Counted from the first letter of the stretch, positions 1 to 9,742 are shown. The stretch: DNA of 64,000 nucleotides from Comamonas suwonensis (GCF_012844455.2 NZ_JABBCQ020000005.1:1-64000), one strand, 5' to 3'. Made by a program: numbers and translations. The notes: a model not told the origin generated them from the sequence alone.

Positions 1-54
1 ATGTAAATGCAACAAAATAATTCTTTGATTAGCTGACCGACGGTTTAGCTGCAT

Positions 55-82
55 AAAAAAACGACACCCTGAGGTGTCGTTT
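55..82 (-). terminator. Rho-independent terminator for glcB
   Basis: Ten-base-pair stem (59-68 with 73-82) and loop CTGA, followed in the leftward direction by a run of T residues (A run at 55-60 on the plus strand). It lies 45 bases past the stop of the leftward malate synthase gene. Confidence 0.75.
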
Positions 83-127
83 GGAAAGCATTCATGCAGC
101 GAAATCCCGCTACATTGATCGGTCTTA

Positions 128-2320
128 TTACTTTGCTGCAGCCTTGACCTTCAGACGCCAAGCGTGCAGCAGAGGTTCGGTGTAGCCGGAGGGCTGTTCC
201 TTGCCCTTGAACACCAGGTCCAGAGCGGCCTGGAAGGCAGCGCCTTCGGGGTTGGCCACCAGGCTCTTGTACAGAGCGTCGCCAGCGTTTTGCTCGTCTA
301 CGATCTTGGCCATGCGGGCATAGCTGTCGCGCACCATGGCTTCGGTCACGATGCCGTGCTGCAGCCAGTTGGCGATGTGCTGGCTGGAGATGCGCAGCGT
401 GGCGCGGTCTTCCATCAGACCTACGTTGTGGATGTCGGGCACCTTGGAGCAGCCCACGCCCTGGTCAATCCAGCGCACCACATAGCCCAGAATGCCTTGC
501 ACGTTGTTGTCCACTTCCTGCTGCTTTTCTGCATCGGTCCATACGGGGTTGCTGGACACGGGCACTTGCAGGATGGCGTTGAGCAGGTTGTCGCACTCGC
601 TGTCGGCGTTGGGGCTTTCCAGACCCTTTTGCACTTCGGCCACATTGACCTGGTGGTAGTGCAGAGCGTGCAGTGTCGCGCCGGTGGGCGAGGGTACCCA
701 GGCAGTGTTGGCACCGGCCTTGGGCTGGGCAATCTTCTGCTCCAGCATGGCCTTCATCAGGTCAGGCATGGCCCACATGCCCTTGCCGATCTGGGCGCGG
801 CCGCGCAGGCCCATGGAAAGGCCGACCAGCACGTTGTTCTTTTCATAGGCGGGCAGCCAGGCGCAGGTCTTCATATCGGCCTTGCGAACCATGGGGCCGG
901 CATACATGGCGGTATGCATTTCGTCGCCGGTACGGTCCAGGAAGCCGGTGTTGATGAAGGCCACGCGTGCGGGGGCTGCGGCAATCGCAGCCTTCAGGTT
1001 CACGCTGGTGCGGCGCTCTTCGTCCATGATGCCCAGCTTGACGGTGTTCTCGGTCAGACCCAGGACCTTTTCCACGCGGCCGAACAGCTCGTTGGCGAAG
1101 CCGGCTTCGGCCGGGCCGTGCATCTTGGGTTTGACGATGTAGACACTGCCGGTGCGGCTGTTTTTGATGCCGTTGGCACCGCCCTTGAGGTCATGAATGG
1201 CGATAGCCGTGGTCACCATGGCGTCCATGATGCCTTCAGGAATTTCCTTGCCTTCGGCGCCCCACAAAATGGCGGGGTTGGTCATCAGGTGACCGACGTT
1301 GCGCACGAACATCAGCGAGCGGCCATGCAGCTTCAGGCTCTGGCCGTCGGCACCGGTGTATTCGCGGTCGGCGTTCAGGCCGCGGGTCACGGTCTTGCCG
1401 CCCTTTTCGAAGGACTCGGTCAGAGTGCCCTTGAGAATGCCCAACCAGTTGGCGTAGCCGTTGATCTTGTCTTCGGCATCCACGGCGGCCACGGAGTCTT
1501 CCAGATCCAGAATGGTGGACAGAGCCGCTTCCAGCACCACGTCGGCCACACCCGCTGCATCGGTGCTACCGATGGGGGTGGACTTGTTGATGATGATGTC
1601 GGCGTGAATGCCGTTGTTCTTCAGCAGCACGGAGGTGGGAGCCGCAGCATCGCCCTGGTAGCCGACGAACTTGGCTTCGTCCTTCAGGCCGGTTTGGCTG
1701 CCGTCCTTCAAAGACACGACCAGCTTGCCGCCTTCCACAGCGTAGCCTGTGGAATCCTTGTGCGAACCGCTTGCCAGAGGCGCAGCCTGATCCAGGAAGT
1801 TGCGGGCAAATTCAATCACCTTGGCGCCGCGCACGGGGTTATAACCCTTGCTCTTCTCGGCGCCGCCTTCTTCGCTGATCACATCCGTGCCGTACAGGGC
1901 GTCGTACAGCGAGCCCCAACGTGCGTTGGCGGCGTTCAGTGCGTAACGGGCGTTGAGGATAGGCACGACCAGCTGGGGGCCGGCCTGGACGGCCAGTTCG
2001 GCGTCGACGTTCTCGGTCGTGGCCTTGGCATCCGCAGGTGCGGGCACCAGATAGCCGATCTGCGTCAGGAATTTGCGGTAGGCCACCATGTCGGTGATGG
2101 GGCCGGGGTTGGCCTTGTGCCAGGTGTCCAGCTCGACTTGCAGGCGATCACGCTCGGCCAGCAGAGCGGCATTCTTGGGGGCCAGATCGGCCACGATCTG
2201 GTCGAAGCCCTTCCAGAAGGCTTCTTGATCTACACCAGTGCCGGGCAGCACTTGGGCGTTCACAAAGTTGTACAGCTCGGTGGCGACTTGCAGGCCGTGG
2301 ACTTGGGTGCGATCAGTCAT
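128..2320 (-). CDS. glcB: Malate synthase G
   Basis: Condenses glyoxylate with acetyl-CoA to malate in the cytoplasm (glyoxylate/glycolate use). The 730-residue length is typical of the monomeric G isoform, not the shorter A isoform. Diagnostic stretches are [12 protein letters not shown] in the central barrel and [12 protein letters not shown] near the C-terminus, which holds the catalytic Asp region of the family. It begins [13 protein letters not shown], with the ATG on the complement of 2318-2320. It is monocistronic, with its own terminator at 55-82 and a 490-base upstream region shared with the next gene. No isocitrate lyase gene is adjacent. Confidence 0.96.
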   Translation of the reverse strand: MTDRTQVHGLQVATELYNFVNAQVLPGTGVDQEAFWKGFDQIVADLAPKNAALLAERDRLQVELDTWHKANPGPITDMVAYRKFLTQIGYLVPAPADAKATTENVDAELAVQAGPQLVVPILNARYALNAANARWGSLYDALYGTDVISEEGGAEKSKGYNPVRGAKVIEFARNFLDQAAPLASGSHKDSTGYAVEGGKLVVSLKDGSQTGLKDEAKFVGYQGDAAAPTSVLLKNNGIHADIIINKSTPIGSTDAAGVADVVLEAALSTILDLEDSVAAVDAEDKINGYANWLGILKGTLTESFEKGGKTVTRGLNADREYTGADGQSLKLHGRSLMFVRNVGHLMTNPAILWGAEGKEIPEGIMDAMVTTAIAIHDLKGGANGIKNSRTGSVYIVKPKMHGPAEAGFANELFGRVEKVLGLTENTVKLGIMDEERRTSVNLKAAIAAAPARVAFINTGFLDRTGDEMHTAMYAGPMVRKADMKTCAWLPAYEKNNVLVGLSMGLRGRAQIGKGMWAMPDLMKAMLEQKIAQPKAGANTAWVPSPTGATLHALHYHQVNVAEVQKGLESPNADSECDNLLNAILQVPVSSNPVWTDAEKQQEVDNNVQGILGYVVRWIDQGVGCSKVPDIHNVGLMEDRATLRISSQHIANWLQHGIVTEAMVRDSYARMAKIVDEQNAGDALYKSLVANPEGAAFQAALDLVFKGKEQPSGYTEPLLHAWRLKVKAAAK

Positions 2321-2810
2321 GTGGAACCTCGATTGATGTCTCAGATATTCAGGAGTCGGTGCCCATGAAGGGCAGCATGTAGGAGGACTTTATTTGAATT
2401 CTTTCAGTACATAAAGAGCCTAAATAGTTCGGAACTCATGATGTTTTTATATGGAGTCTGCCGGATTTATGCGTTTTACCCACCGAAATCATGATGTTGA
2501 TCAGTTCTGATTCCTGCTGACTGGAATGAATCGGCAGAGCGCAACTCTGGCGTTCCAGATTGAAAGCGCACTGGATGCAGGGTGACTCCTGAAAGCGTAG
2601 CTTCAAATGCTTTCTTATATTGGGCTAAGGCCTTGTTTGATAGGTATTCTTGAAGGTCGCTTTGTAAAAATTAAGTCAGCGTGTACTCGCGTAACGCGGG
2701 TTCTTGTCTGTCATAAATTGACAATCGAAATCAGAAATGATTTGTTAAACTTGAAACCAGTTGATCATTCTTTGATCTTTGTCAGTCGATTTTTTACCAA
2801 GGAGCCCCCG
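2321..2810. other. Divergent intergenic region glcB / Roadblock gene
   Basis: No credible gene. AT-richer than its flanks, as expected for a divergent promoter region. It contains a direct repeat, TCATGATGTT, at 2436-2445 and 2489-2498 (53 bases apart), on the glcB-proximal side. A rightward ORF entering from 2607 is only an upstream extension of the Roadblock-like gene, whose well-placed ribosome site is at 2799-2805. Confidence 0.5.
2718..2747 (+). promoter_or_regulatory. Possible sigma-70 promoter of Roadblock-like gene
   Basis: A perfect -35 hexamer TTGACA at 2718-2723 is followed 18 bases later by TTGTTA (2742-2747), a weak -10. About 60 bases of leader would precede the ATG at 2811. 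The -35 is convincing and the -10 is not. Confidence 0.35.
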
Positions 2811-3170
2811 ATGGCGAATCTGAACGAAAGCTTGCAAGATTTGATGACCCTGGACGGCGCTCTTTGCGCGGCCGCGGTGGACTACAACAGCGGCATGCTG
2901 CTGGGCAGCATCGGTAGCGGTGTGGATCTGGAATTGGCGGCTGCTGGTAACACCGAAGTGGTGCGCGCCAAGATGAAGACCATGAAGTCGCTGGGCCTGA
3001 ATGACAGCATCGAAGACATTCTGATTACCCTGGGCAAGCAATACCACATCTTGCGTCCTGCAGAAAAAATCAACGGCATCTTTATCTATTACGTGCTGGA
3101 CAGCAGCCGCGCCAACCTGGCTCTGGCTCGTCGCAAGATTGCGGACGTTGAATCCAAGATGGAAATGTAA
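2811..3170 (+). CDS. Small Roadblock/LC7-like protein
   Basis: A 119-residue cytoplasmic protein beginning MANLNESLQDLM. It resembles the Roadblock/LC7 fold: an N-terminal helix, then a segment (LMTLDGALCAAAVDYNSGM) like the LMxxDGxxGAxxVD pattern of that family, then alternating strands and helices ending in IADVESKMEM. Such proteins often partner small GTPases or gliding/motility regulators, but no MglA-type GTPase is nearby. The ATG at 2811 is chosen because AAGGAG lies 6 bases upstream; the frame is open further upstream but has no ribosome site. It stands alone between glcB and the convergent response regulator, with a strong terminator behind it. Function unknown. Confidence 0.75.
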   Translation: MANLNESLQDLMTLDGALCAAAVDYNSGMLLGSIGSGVDLELAAAGNTEVVRAKMKTMKSLGLNDSIEDILITLGKQYHILRPAEKINGIFIYYVLDSSRANLALARRKIADVESKMEM

Positions 3171-3203
3171 GCTTCGCGCTCGGCGGTATCCAATGAGCCA
3201 ACG

Positions 3204-3229
3204 AAAAACGGACCCTTGGGTCCGTTTTT
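3204..3229 (+). terminator. Bidirectional Rho-independent terminator
   Basis: A twelve-base-pair stem (3204-3215 with 3218-3229) with GC core CGGACCC/GGGTCCG, flanked by A5 and T5. It separates the Roadblock-like gene from the convergent response regulator ending at 3246 and could serve both. Confidence 0.85.
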
Positions 3230-3245
3230 GTTTTGGGGTGCTAAC

Positions 3246-3932
3246 TCAAGCGGCAATCAGCGGGGCGCGGAACTGGTAGCCCACTTTTTGCTGCGACTGC
3301 AGCGGTACGGCCACAGGCGTTGCGCGCTCAATGCGGCGGCGCAGGCGGTAGATGGTTGCATGCAGGCTGTTGTCGGAGTCGGCGCCACTGGTGTGACCGA
3401 GCACGCCGCGAATGTGGTCGCGGCTGACGGTTTCGCCCTGGGCCTGCAAAAAACACTCCATCAGCATCCGGTCGGTGGCGCTCAGTTCTACGGTCTGGCC
3501 ATCGGGTGCCGTCAATACGCTGCGTTGGCTGTCCAGCTTCCAGGCCGTGGCCGTTTTGGCCGTGGTCATGATGCGGCGATGCACGGCGCGTACAGCCAGC
3601 TCCACCTGCTCAAAGGTCACAGGCTTGGTCAAATACATGTCGGCACCGGCGTTGATGACTTCGGCAAAGACCTCGGGCCCCAGTCGCCCTGAGACGATGA
3701 GAACTCCAGCTTGTGTGCGCCTGCGGATGATGCGGATCAGTTCGGAGCCGTCCACTCCCGGCAGCATCAGGTCGAGCACATAAAAGTCAAAGCGGTAAGG
3801 GGCGACATCGGCCAGCAAGTCGCTGCTGTCGCTGTAGGCGGTGACATCGATGCCCTGGCTGCGCAGGTGCTGGGCCAGAAATTCGCAGTATTCGGTGTCG
3901 TCGTCAACCAGAGCAAGGGTGGCAGGCAGCAT
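3246..3932 (-). CDS. OmpR/PhoB-type response regulator
   Basis: 228 residues. A receiver domain (about 1-118) has the acidic pair D10-D11, phosphoacceptor Asp54 in VLDLMLPG and the conserved Lys in LTKPV. A winged-helix output domain (about 130-222) ends in the typical TIYRLRRRIE recognition region. It probably controls transcription on phosphorylation by the kinase encoded 12 bases upstream on the same strand. The target is not evident. A 16-base palindrome at 5258-5273, in front of the operon, is a candidate binding site for this or another regulator. Confidence 0.92.
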   Translation of the reverse strand: MLPATLALVDDDTEYCEFLAQHLRSQGIDVTAYSDSSDLLADVAPYRFDFYVLDLMLPGVDGSELIRIIRRRTQAGVLIVSGRLGPEVFAEVINAGADMYLTKPVTFEQVELAVRAVHRRIMTTAKTATAWKLDSQRSVLTAPDGQTVELSATDRMLMECFLQAQGETVSRDHIRGVLGHTSGADSDNSLHATIYRLRRRIERATPVAVPLQSQQKVGYQFRAPLIAA

Positions 3933-3944
3933 GGGCGGCGGTTC

Positions 3945-5159
3945 TTATTCAGCAAGACCTTGGGGGATGACCAGGCGCATGACCGTGCCATGCGGGCTGT
4001 GAGGGAGCGCCTCTACTGTACCTTGATGCAACTGGAGCACGGAGCGCACGATGAACAGGCCCAGTCCCGCGCCCGGACGGTTGTGGCTGTGATTACCGCG
4101 CGAGCCTTTGTCGAACAGTCGGGGCAGCAGCTCTGCCGGAATGCCGGGGCCCTGATCAATCACTTCCAGAATCAGGGCCAGTGGCTCGTCAGACTCTGAA
4201 ATGCGCAGCGCCACCTGTGTTTCTGCCGGGGCGTAGGCCAGTGCGTTGTGCAGCAGATTGCGAATGGTCAGCCGCATCAGCGCCGGGTGCAGCTGTACGG
4301 TACGCGGCTGGGCTTGCCACTGCACATCAATGCGCGGGCGCAAGTCGGCAGCAATATCGTGCAGCACCAGTTTGATGAGGGTGGGGAGATCAGTTTCACT
4401 CGATGCACCGGCCTTGCCGCCTACGGCCAAAATGGTGCCAGCGGCCAGCGTATTGTCCAGCGTACCAATCACTTGCTGCATCACATGCTCGGCGCGCAGC
4501 AAGGCCTTGGTGGCGGGGGTGGCGTCGGGCAGGTGCAGGTTGTCAATGGCTTTGAGCGTGGCCTGCATGGCCGCCGATGCATTGTTCAGTGGCTGGCGAA
4601 TCTCGTGCGACAGCAGTTGCAGCATCTCGTTGTGCTCGGTCAGCATGGCGGTGCGCCAGTCCAGCAGGGTGCGCAGCTTCTCCAGCTCGCCATCGTCGTC
4701 GCGGCGGCTGCGCAACTGCCCCTGCAGGGACTGCAACTGCTCGTGCTGGCGTGTGATGACGGCACCGCGCGCATATTCACGGCCCACATCGTTCAGTGTC
4801 ATCAGCACCTCGTGCTGGCCCTGTGCATCTGCCGCGCCGGGGGTGAGCTGTATGCGCCGGTGGCGCTGGGCACCAAAGTCGTCGTGCCGGGTGTCGTCGT
4901 ATTCCTGTCGCTGGCCTTTGCCTGCGGCGGCAAAGCGCTGGCTGTGGGTTTGCCAGGAAGCATCACTCAGCAAGGGCCGAAGAAGCTGGCCGGTGGCACT
5001 GTCTGGCGGTATATCAAACCACTGGCACCATGCAGGCGTGGCCATGAGCAGATAACCTTCTGCATTCCAGAGCGCATAGCCTTGGCCGGACTGGCCCAAC
5101 AACTCGACGAGCTGGGCAGGGACCGCGCAGGGCTTGACAGACAGAGGTGAAGGGGTCAT
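3945..5159 (-). CDS. Soluble PAS sensor histidine kinase
   Basis: 404 residues without membrane segments, so cytoplasmic. The N-terminal 20-130 looks PAS-like (GQGYALWNAEGYLLMATPAW). A helical dimerisation region follows, carrying the phospho-His in LLSHEIRQPLNNA (about residue 190). The ATPase domain has N-box RNLLHNALAY, G1 DQGPGIP and G2 GAGLGLF. It forms an operon with the downstream OmpR-type regulator (12-base gap). The input is presumably an intracellular signal through the PAS-like domain. The ligand is unknown. Confidence 0.9.
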   Translation of the reverse strand: MTPSPLSVKPCAVPAQLVELLGQSGQGYALWNAEGYLLMATPAWCQWFDIPPDSATGQLLRPLLSDASWQTHSQRFAAAGKGQRQEYDDTRHDDFGAQRHRRIQLTPGAADAQGQHEVLMTLNDVGREYARGAVITRQHEQLQSLQGQLRSRRDDDGELEKLRTLLDWRTAMLTEHNEMLQLLSHEIRQPLNNASAAMQATLKAIDNLHLPDATPATKALLRAEHVMQQVIGTLDNTLAAGTILAVGGKAGASSETDLPTLIKLVLHDIAADLRPRIDVQWQAQPRTVQLHPALMRLTIRNLLHNALAYAPAETQVALRISESDEPLALILEVIDQGPGIPAELLPRLFDKGSRGNHSHNRPGAGLGLFIVRSVLQLHQGTVEALPHSPHGTVMRLVIPQGLAE

Positions 5160-5547
5160 GACTTCGGGGTGTGCAGATTGTGTAAATGTGTTTTACAGCT
5201 CATCGATTTAAAGGCACTGGTCGCCTGCAAGCTCATGGCGCAGGCGAATAAGCGATATTCCCTACCTAGGGAAAACGGCAAATTTTGCTATAAAGGTATA
5301 TAAAGACTAAAGATTCCTTTGCAATTTGTGACTTATAGTTAGGCTATATCGAAGTAAGTCACACAGGTGACAGGCATGTAGCACTGATTGCTCGCACTTG
5401 AAGGTGAGAGCAGATAGCGCCCTTGCTTAAAGGACTTTCGATAAAAACATTTAAATAATCAAGGCTGCTTGTGCGGTGGATGCTCTTTTATTAATAGGGC
5501 GCCCGGCTGACACAGGAGACAACACGGACAAGACAGGAGCAGCGGTC
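5160..5547. other. Divergent intergenic region kinase / LysR
   Basis: AT-rich 388-base spacer without a supported gene. It contains the palindrome at 5258-5273 and a weaker one, GTCAC-ACAG-GTGAC, at 5358-5371 in front of the LysR gene. LysR genes commonly autoregulate through such upstream dyads, but the link is inferred. Confidence 0.45.
5258..5273. promoter_or_regulatory. Palindromic operator-like site TTCCCTA-CC-TAGGGAA
   Basis: Perfect inverted repeat with 7-base arms and a 2-base centre, about 100 bases upstream of the two-component operon. A related CTAGGG/CCCTAG dyad occurs at 62817-62832 in front of dctA, suggesting a shared regulator. The binding protein is unknown. Confidence 0.5.
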
Positions 5548-6483
5548 ATGGACAAACTCAAAGCATTTGAGTCTTTTGTATCAGTAGCGACCCGAGGCAG
5601 CTTGACAGCTGCCGCCAAGGCCGAAGGTGTAGCGCCCGCCATCATGGGGCGAAGGCTGGATGCTCTGGAAGAGCATCTGGGCGTGAAGCTCATGGTGCGC
5701 ACCACGCGCCGCATCTCGCTCACCCACGAAGGCAGCGCATTTCTGGAAGATTGCCAGCGCTTGCTCTCCGATGTGTGCAATGCCGAGGCCAGCGTTTCCG
5801 CCGGCGGCGTCAAGGCCACCGGTCATCTGCGCATTACCGCTCCTGCCGGCTTTGGTCGTCGCCACGTCGCACCGCTGGTGCCGCGCTTTCGTGATCTGCA
5901 CCCCGATGTCACCATTTCGCTGAACCTGAGCGACCGCGTCGTCGATCTGGCCGGTGAAGGCTTTGACTGCGCTGTGCGCGTGGGTGACCTGCCCGACTCG
6001 GCCCTGGTCAGTGTGCGCATTGCCGACAACCGCCGCCTGTGCGTGGCCACGCCCGCCTATCTGGATCGCCGCGGCACGCCCAAGCACCCCAGCGAGCTGA
6101 CCCAGCATGACTGCCTGACGCTGTCGTCCGACGCGTCGCAGACACGCGGTTGGGCCTTCCGCATTCCTCACCCTGAAAGCGGCAGCAGCGAAGTGGTGCA
6201 CTTCAAGCCGGGTGGTCCGCTGGACTGCTCCGACGGCCAGGTGTTGCACGACTGGTGCCTTGGCGGCTGGGGCATTGCCTGGCGCAGCACCTGGGAGGTG
6301 GAGGCCGAAATTGCCGCTGGCCGCCTCGTGCCTGTGCTGGAAGATTTCGCCGCGCCGCCCAACGGCATCTTCGTTGTCTTCCCCCAGCGCAAGCACATGC
6401 CTTTGCGCGTGCGCATGTGGATTGACTACCTCAAGCATCACTACAACCAGCCTGAATTTTTCCGTAACGGCTTGCTGGCATGA
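5548..6483 (+). CDS. LysR-family transcriptional regulator
   Basis: 311 residues. The N-terminal winged helix-turn-helix (about 1-60) contains FVSVATRGSLTAAAKAEGV and the wing MVRTTRRISLTHEG. The rest is a type 2 periplasmic-binding-like effector domain (FDCAVRVGDLPDS). It resembles the DsdC/AaeR-like subgroup that uses APAIMGRRLDALEE in the HTH. The ATG at 5548 is preferred over the upstream in-frame ATG at 5476 because CAGGAG lies 8 bases upstream and the HTH starts directly. The target is unknown; the neighbours are unrelated. Confidence 0.93.
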   Translation: MDKLKAFESFVSVATRGSLTAAAKAEGVAPAIMGRRLDALEEHLGVKLMVRTTRRISLTHEGSAFLEDCQRLLSDVCNAEASVSAGGVKATGHLRITAPAGFGRRHVAPLVPRFRDLHPDVTISLNLSDRVVDLAGEGFDCAVRVGDLPDSALVSVRIADNRRLCVATPAYLDRRGTPKHPSELTQHDCLTLSSDASQTRGWAFRIPHPESGSSEVVHFKPGGPLDCSDGQVLHDWCLGGWGIAWRSTWEVEAEIAAGRLVPVLEDFAAPPNGIFVVFPQRKHMPLRVRMWIDYLKHHYNQPEFFRNGLLA

Positions 6484-6568
6484 TGTGAGGGGAAGGAGGG
6501 CGGAGCATGAATTCGTCGCCCCTGCGGAATGTTTCGGCAGGGTTTGATGGGCATTCCTCCGCTGAGTC

Positions 6569-7015
6569 ATGACCTTTGAAGCCGTTCTCGCCAGCGTCCA
6601 TCTGCTGGCTATTTTGACGCTGGTGGTATTTCTCTCCAGCCAGGCCGCCCTGTGCCGGGTGGAGTGGATGAACGCCGCCGTAGTGCAGCGCCTTGCCAGG
6701 CTGGACATGATTTACGGAATTGCCGCCATCGTGCTGCTGCTGACCGGCATTGCGCGTCTGGTCTGGGGCGTCAAGGGCATGGGCGGCTATGTGGCATCGC
6801 CGCTGTTTCATATCAAGATGACTCTGTTCGTCATCGCCGTGCTGCTCTCGCTCAAGCCCACCTTTACCTTCCGCCGCTGGAAGAAGGCGCTGGACGCCAC
6901 CGGCCAGTTGCCCGCCCTCGAAGAAGTCAAGCAAACCCGCAAGTGGGTGATGTGGCAAAGCCATCTGGTGCCGGTGATTGCCGTCGTCGCCGTCTTCTGG
7001 GCGCGCGGCATGTGA
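6569..7015 (+). CDS. DUF2214 family integral membrane protein
   Basis: 148 residues with four hydrophobic segments (about 7-25, 48-68, 82-98, 128-146), matching the length and pattern of the DUF2214 membrane family. Short charged loops include FRRWKKALDATG. No catalytic motif is visible. It lies between the LysR gene and argS, 82 bases before argS, and may be co-transcribed with it. The family function is not established. Confidence 0.75.
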   Translation: MTFEAVLASVHLLAILTLVVFLSSQAALCRVEWMNAAVVQRLARLDMIYGIAAIVLLLTGIARLVWGVKGMGGYVASPLFHIKMTLFVIAVLLSLKPTFTFRRWKKALDATGQLPALEEVKQTRKWVMWQSHLVPVIAVVAVFWARGM

Positions 7016-7097
7016 TTTTGTGGGGCTGCAACGACTTGTTGCGTCCCTGCAATCCAGCTTGGCTGCGCAGATCAAGGCAGCCACGTAAAATCACCGA

Positions 7098-8807
7098 ATG
7101 CTTTCCGTCAAACAAGAATTGCTCGCGGCCCTGGCTGCTGAGCTCGAAACACTCTCGCCCGGCGCTGGCGCACGCGCTGCGTTTGAAAACCCCAAAGTGG
7201 CAGCCCATGGCGATTTCGCTTGTACGGCAGCCATGCAGCTGGCTAAGCCCCTGAAGGCGAACCCTCGCGCTCTGGGCGAGCAGCTCAAAGCCGCGCTGGA
7301 AGCCACACCTGCTTTCCAGAAATGGGTGGATGCCATTGAAATTGCGGGCCCCGGCTTTCTGAATATCCGCCTCAAGCCTGCTGCCAAGCAGGAAATCATC
7401 CGCGAAGTGCTGGCGCTGGCTGAAAAGTTCGGCTTTCAAGCTGATCGCGGCGAAAATATTCTGGTCGAGTTCGTCTCTGCCAACCCCACCGGCCCTCTGC
7501 ACGTGGGCCATGGCCGTCAGGCCGCGATTGGCGACGCCATCAGCAATCTGTACTCCACTCAGGGCTGGAAGGTACACCGCGAGTTTTATTACAACGACGC
7601 GGGCGTGCAGATCGACACCCTGACCAAGTCCACGCAGCTGCGAGCCAAGGGCTTCAAGCCCGGTGATGAGTGCTGGCCTACTGACAGCGAGAATCCGCTG
7701 GCCAAGAACTTCTATAACGGTGACTACATTGCCGATATCGCCAAGGCGTTCCTGAACAAGGAAACCATCAAGGCGGATGACCGCGAGTTCACCGCCAATG
7801 GCGATGTCGAGGATTACGACAATATCCGCCAGTTCGCCGTGGCCTATCTGCGCAACGAGCAGGACAAGGACTTGCAGGCTTTCCACCTGAAGTTCGACGA
7901 GTACTACCTCGAATCCAGCCTGTACGAAAACGGCCATGTCGAAGAAACCGTTCAGCGCCTGATTGCCAACGGCAAGACCTACGAAAAAGACGGTGCACTG
8001 TGGCTCAAGTCCACCGACTACGGTGATGACAAAGACCGCGTGATGCGCAAGACTGACGGCGGCTACACCTACTTCGTGCCTGATGTCGCCTATCACATCC
8101 AGAAGTTCAAGCGTGGCTTCACCAAGGTCGTGAACATTCAGGGCACCGACCACCACGGCACCATCGCCCGCGTGCGCGCCGGCCTGCAGGCTGCCGATGT
8201 GGGCATTCCCGCCGGCTACCCCGACTACGTGCTTCACACCATGATTCGTGTGGTGAAGGATGGCGAGGAAGTGAAGATCAGCAAGCGCGCAGGTTCGTAC
8301 GTTACGCTGCGTGACCTGATCGAGTGGACCAGCAAGGATGCAGTGCGCTTCTTCTTGCTCTCCCGCAAGCCCGACACCGAGTACACCTTTGACGTCGATC
8401 TGGCCGTGGCCCAGAACAATGACAACCCTGTGTACTACGTGCAGTACGCCCATGCCCGCATTCAGTCCGTGCTGCGCGCATGGCAAGAAGCTGGCGGCGC
8501 TCGCGTGCCCGCGCTCAAGGATGTGGATCTGTCAGCACTGGAAGGCCCGCAGGCTCAGGCCTTGATGCTGCTGCTGGCCAAGTACCCAGAGATGCTGACT
8601 GCCGCAGCCGAAGGCAATGCACCGCACGACGTGACTTTCTACCTGCGTGACCTGGCTTCCAGCTACCACAGCTACTACGACGCTGAGCGCATTCTGGTGG
8701 ACGACGAAAAGGTCAAACTCGCCCGCTTGGCCCTGGTCGCCGCCACCGCTCAGGTGTTGCACAATGGTCTGGCCGTGCTGGGTGTGAGCGCACCCGAGCG
8801 CATGTAA
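7098..8807 (+). CDS. argS: Arginyl-tRNA synthetase
   Basis: 569-residue class I aminoacyl-tRNA synthetase that charges tRNA-Arg in the cytoplasm. The N-terminal Add-1 domain is followed by the HIGH-type signature HVGHGRQ near residue 135 (preceded by NPTGPL), a KMSKS-like site VKISKRAG near residue 395, and the DALR anticodon-binding C-terminal domain ending [13 protein letters not shown]. Full length. The downstream SPOR gene follows after 28 bases and is probably co-transcribed, an order inferred as typical for Burkholderiales. Confidence 0.97.
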   Translation: MLSVKQELLAALAAELETLSPGAGARAAFENPKVAAHGDFACTAAMQLAKPLKANPRALGEQLKAALEATPAFQKWVDAIEIAGPGFLNIRLKPAAKQEIIREVLALAEKFGFQADRGENILVEFVSANPTGPLHVGHGRQAAIGDAISNLYSTQGWKVHREFYYNDAGVQIDTLTKSTQLRAKGFKPGDECWPTDSENPLAKNFYNGDYIADIAKAFLNKETIKADDREFTANGDVEDYDNIRQFAVAYLRNEQDKDLQAFHLKFDEYYLESSLYENGHVEETVQRLIANGKTYEKDGALWLKSTDYGDDKDRVMRKTDGGYTYFVPDVAYHIQKFKRGFTKVVNIQGTDHHGTIARVRAGLQAADVGIPAGYPDYVLHTMIRVVKDGEEVKISKRAGSYVTLRDLIEWTSKDAVRFFLLSRKPDTEYTFDVDLAVAQNNDNPVYYVQYAHARIQSVLRAWQEAGGARVPALKDVDLSALEGPQAQALMLLLAKYPEMLTAAAEGNAPHDVTFYLRDLASSYHSYYDAERILVDDEKVKLARLALVAATAQVLHNGLAVLGVSAPERM

Positions 8808-8835
8808 TCAAAGCAGAAAGCGTTAAGCGACTGAT

Positions 8836-9564
8836 ATGAAGAACCAGCAACGCGGTGGAACCATCTTGGGGCTTATCTTTGGCATGGTCATCGGCCTGGC
8901 TGCGGCTCTGGCCGTGGCCATTTATGTGACCAAGGTGCCTGTGCCGTTCCTCAACAAGGGTGGCAATAACAACCAGCGCGATGCCGTCGAGGCCGAGCGC
9001 AATAAGAACTGGGACCCCAACGCCCCGCTGCAAAACCGCCAGCCCGCACAGCCTCCAGTGGCCGCGCCTGTGCAGCCGCCCAGCGACGTGACGGTAACCC
9101 CCCCCACGCCTGCAGCCCAGCCCACAGCGACGGGTGGTGTGACTACGCCTGAAGTGCCGCTAACAACGCCAAAGCCCGTGGCTGAAAAGGAAAAGCCCAC
9201 CAAGCCCGCCACTGGCGACCCGCTGGGTGATCTGGTTAAGGAGCGCTCTGCGGCTTCTGACAAGGCCGAAAAAGCACGTGCTGACAAGGAAAAAGCGGCT
9301 GCGCAGGCATCAAGCTCCTCTGATACTGCCTTCAACTACTTTGTGCAGGCCGGAGCTTTCCGTGGTCAGAGCGAAGCCGAAGCGCAGCGCGCCAAGCTGG
9401 CCATGCTGGGCTGGGAGTCGCGTATCAGCGAGCGTGAGCAAAATGGTATTACCGTCTTCCGCGTGCGCGTGGGTCCATTTAGCAAGCGCGATGACGCCGA
9501 GCAGCTCAAAGGAAAGCTCGATGGCGCTGGTGTGGATTCCACGCTGGTGAGGTCGGGTAAATAA
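8836..9564 (+). CDS. SPOR-domain membrane protein (FtsN-like)
   Basis: 242 residues. Bitopic inner-membrane layout: short cytoplasmic tail MKNQQRGG, one transmembrane helix (about 10-32), a proline/alanine-rich periplasmic linker (about 55-115), a Lys/Glu/Ala-rich stretch (about 118-158), and a C-terminal SPOR domain (about 163-240) with FVQAGAFRGQSEAEAQRAKL. SPOR domains bind denuded septal peptidoglycan, so a role in division or wall remodelling is likely. It differs from classical FtsN in sequence outside the SPOR domain. Followed by dispersed repeat A. Confidence 0.88.
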   Translation: MKNQQRGGTILGLIFGMVIGLAAALAVAIYVTKVPVPFLNKGGNNNQRDAVEAERNKNWDPNAPLQNRQPAQPPVAAPVQPPSDVTVTPPTPAAQPTATGGVTTPEVPLTTPKPVAEKEKPTKPATGDPLGDLVKERSAASDKAEKARADKEKAAAQASSSSDTAFNYFVQAGAFRGQSEAEAQRAKLAMLGWESRISEREQNGITVFRVRVGPFSKRDDAEQLKGKLDGAGVDSTLVRSGK

Positions 9565-9566
9565 CA

Positions 9567-9674
9567 CCTCCTGAGCCGCTTTGCGGCTTCCCCTCTCTCT
9601 TCGGGATGGGGACGACACCCTCGGTGCGGGGCGGCCCTTCCTCGGTGTCTCTCGCTTGGAGTACGCCAGTGTTT
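9567..9674 (+). repeat. Dispersed repeat A, copy 1
   Basis: About 108 bases starting CCTGAGCCGCTTTGCGG (from 9570), then a TCTCTCTTCGGGATGGGGAC hairpin-like core, GACACC, a G/C-rich stem, CTCGGTGTCTCT and CGCCAGTGTTTG. It matches copy 2 at 43750-43859 over its whole length and the partial inverted copy at 13777-13825. Confidence 0.75.
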
Positions 9675-9742
9675 GTTAGCTACTGAACTTTTTTTGATCT
9701 GCAGTCTCTGATACTGCAGACCTGATACAGGAGTTTGTTTAG

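Noticed and set aside
164..2368. 734-residue open frame antisense to malate synthase G
   Set aside because: Shadow frame of a GC-rich gene; composition (His, Gly, Gln-rich) and lack of any domain show it is not real.
5326..5350. TTGTGA and TATATC as a LysR promoter
   Set aside because: Spacer of only 13 bases; no acceptable pairing found.
6927..8486. 519-residue frame antisense to argS
   Set aside because: Mirror frame of a clearly conserved gene with no recognisable domain or ribosome site.
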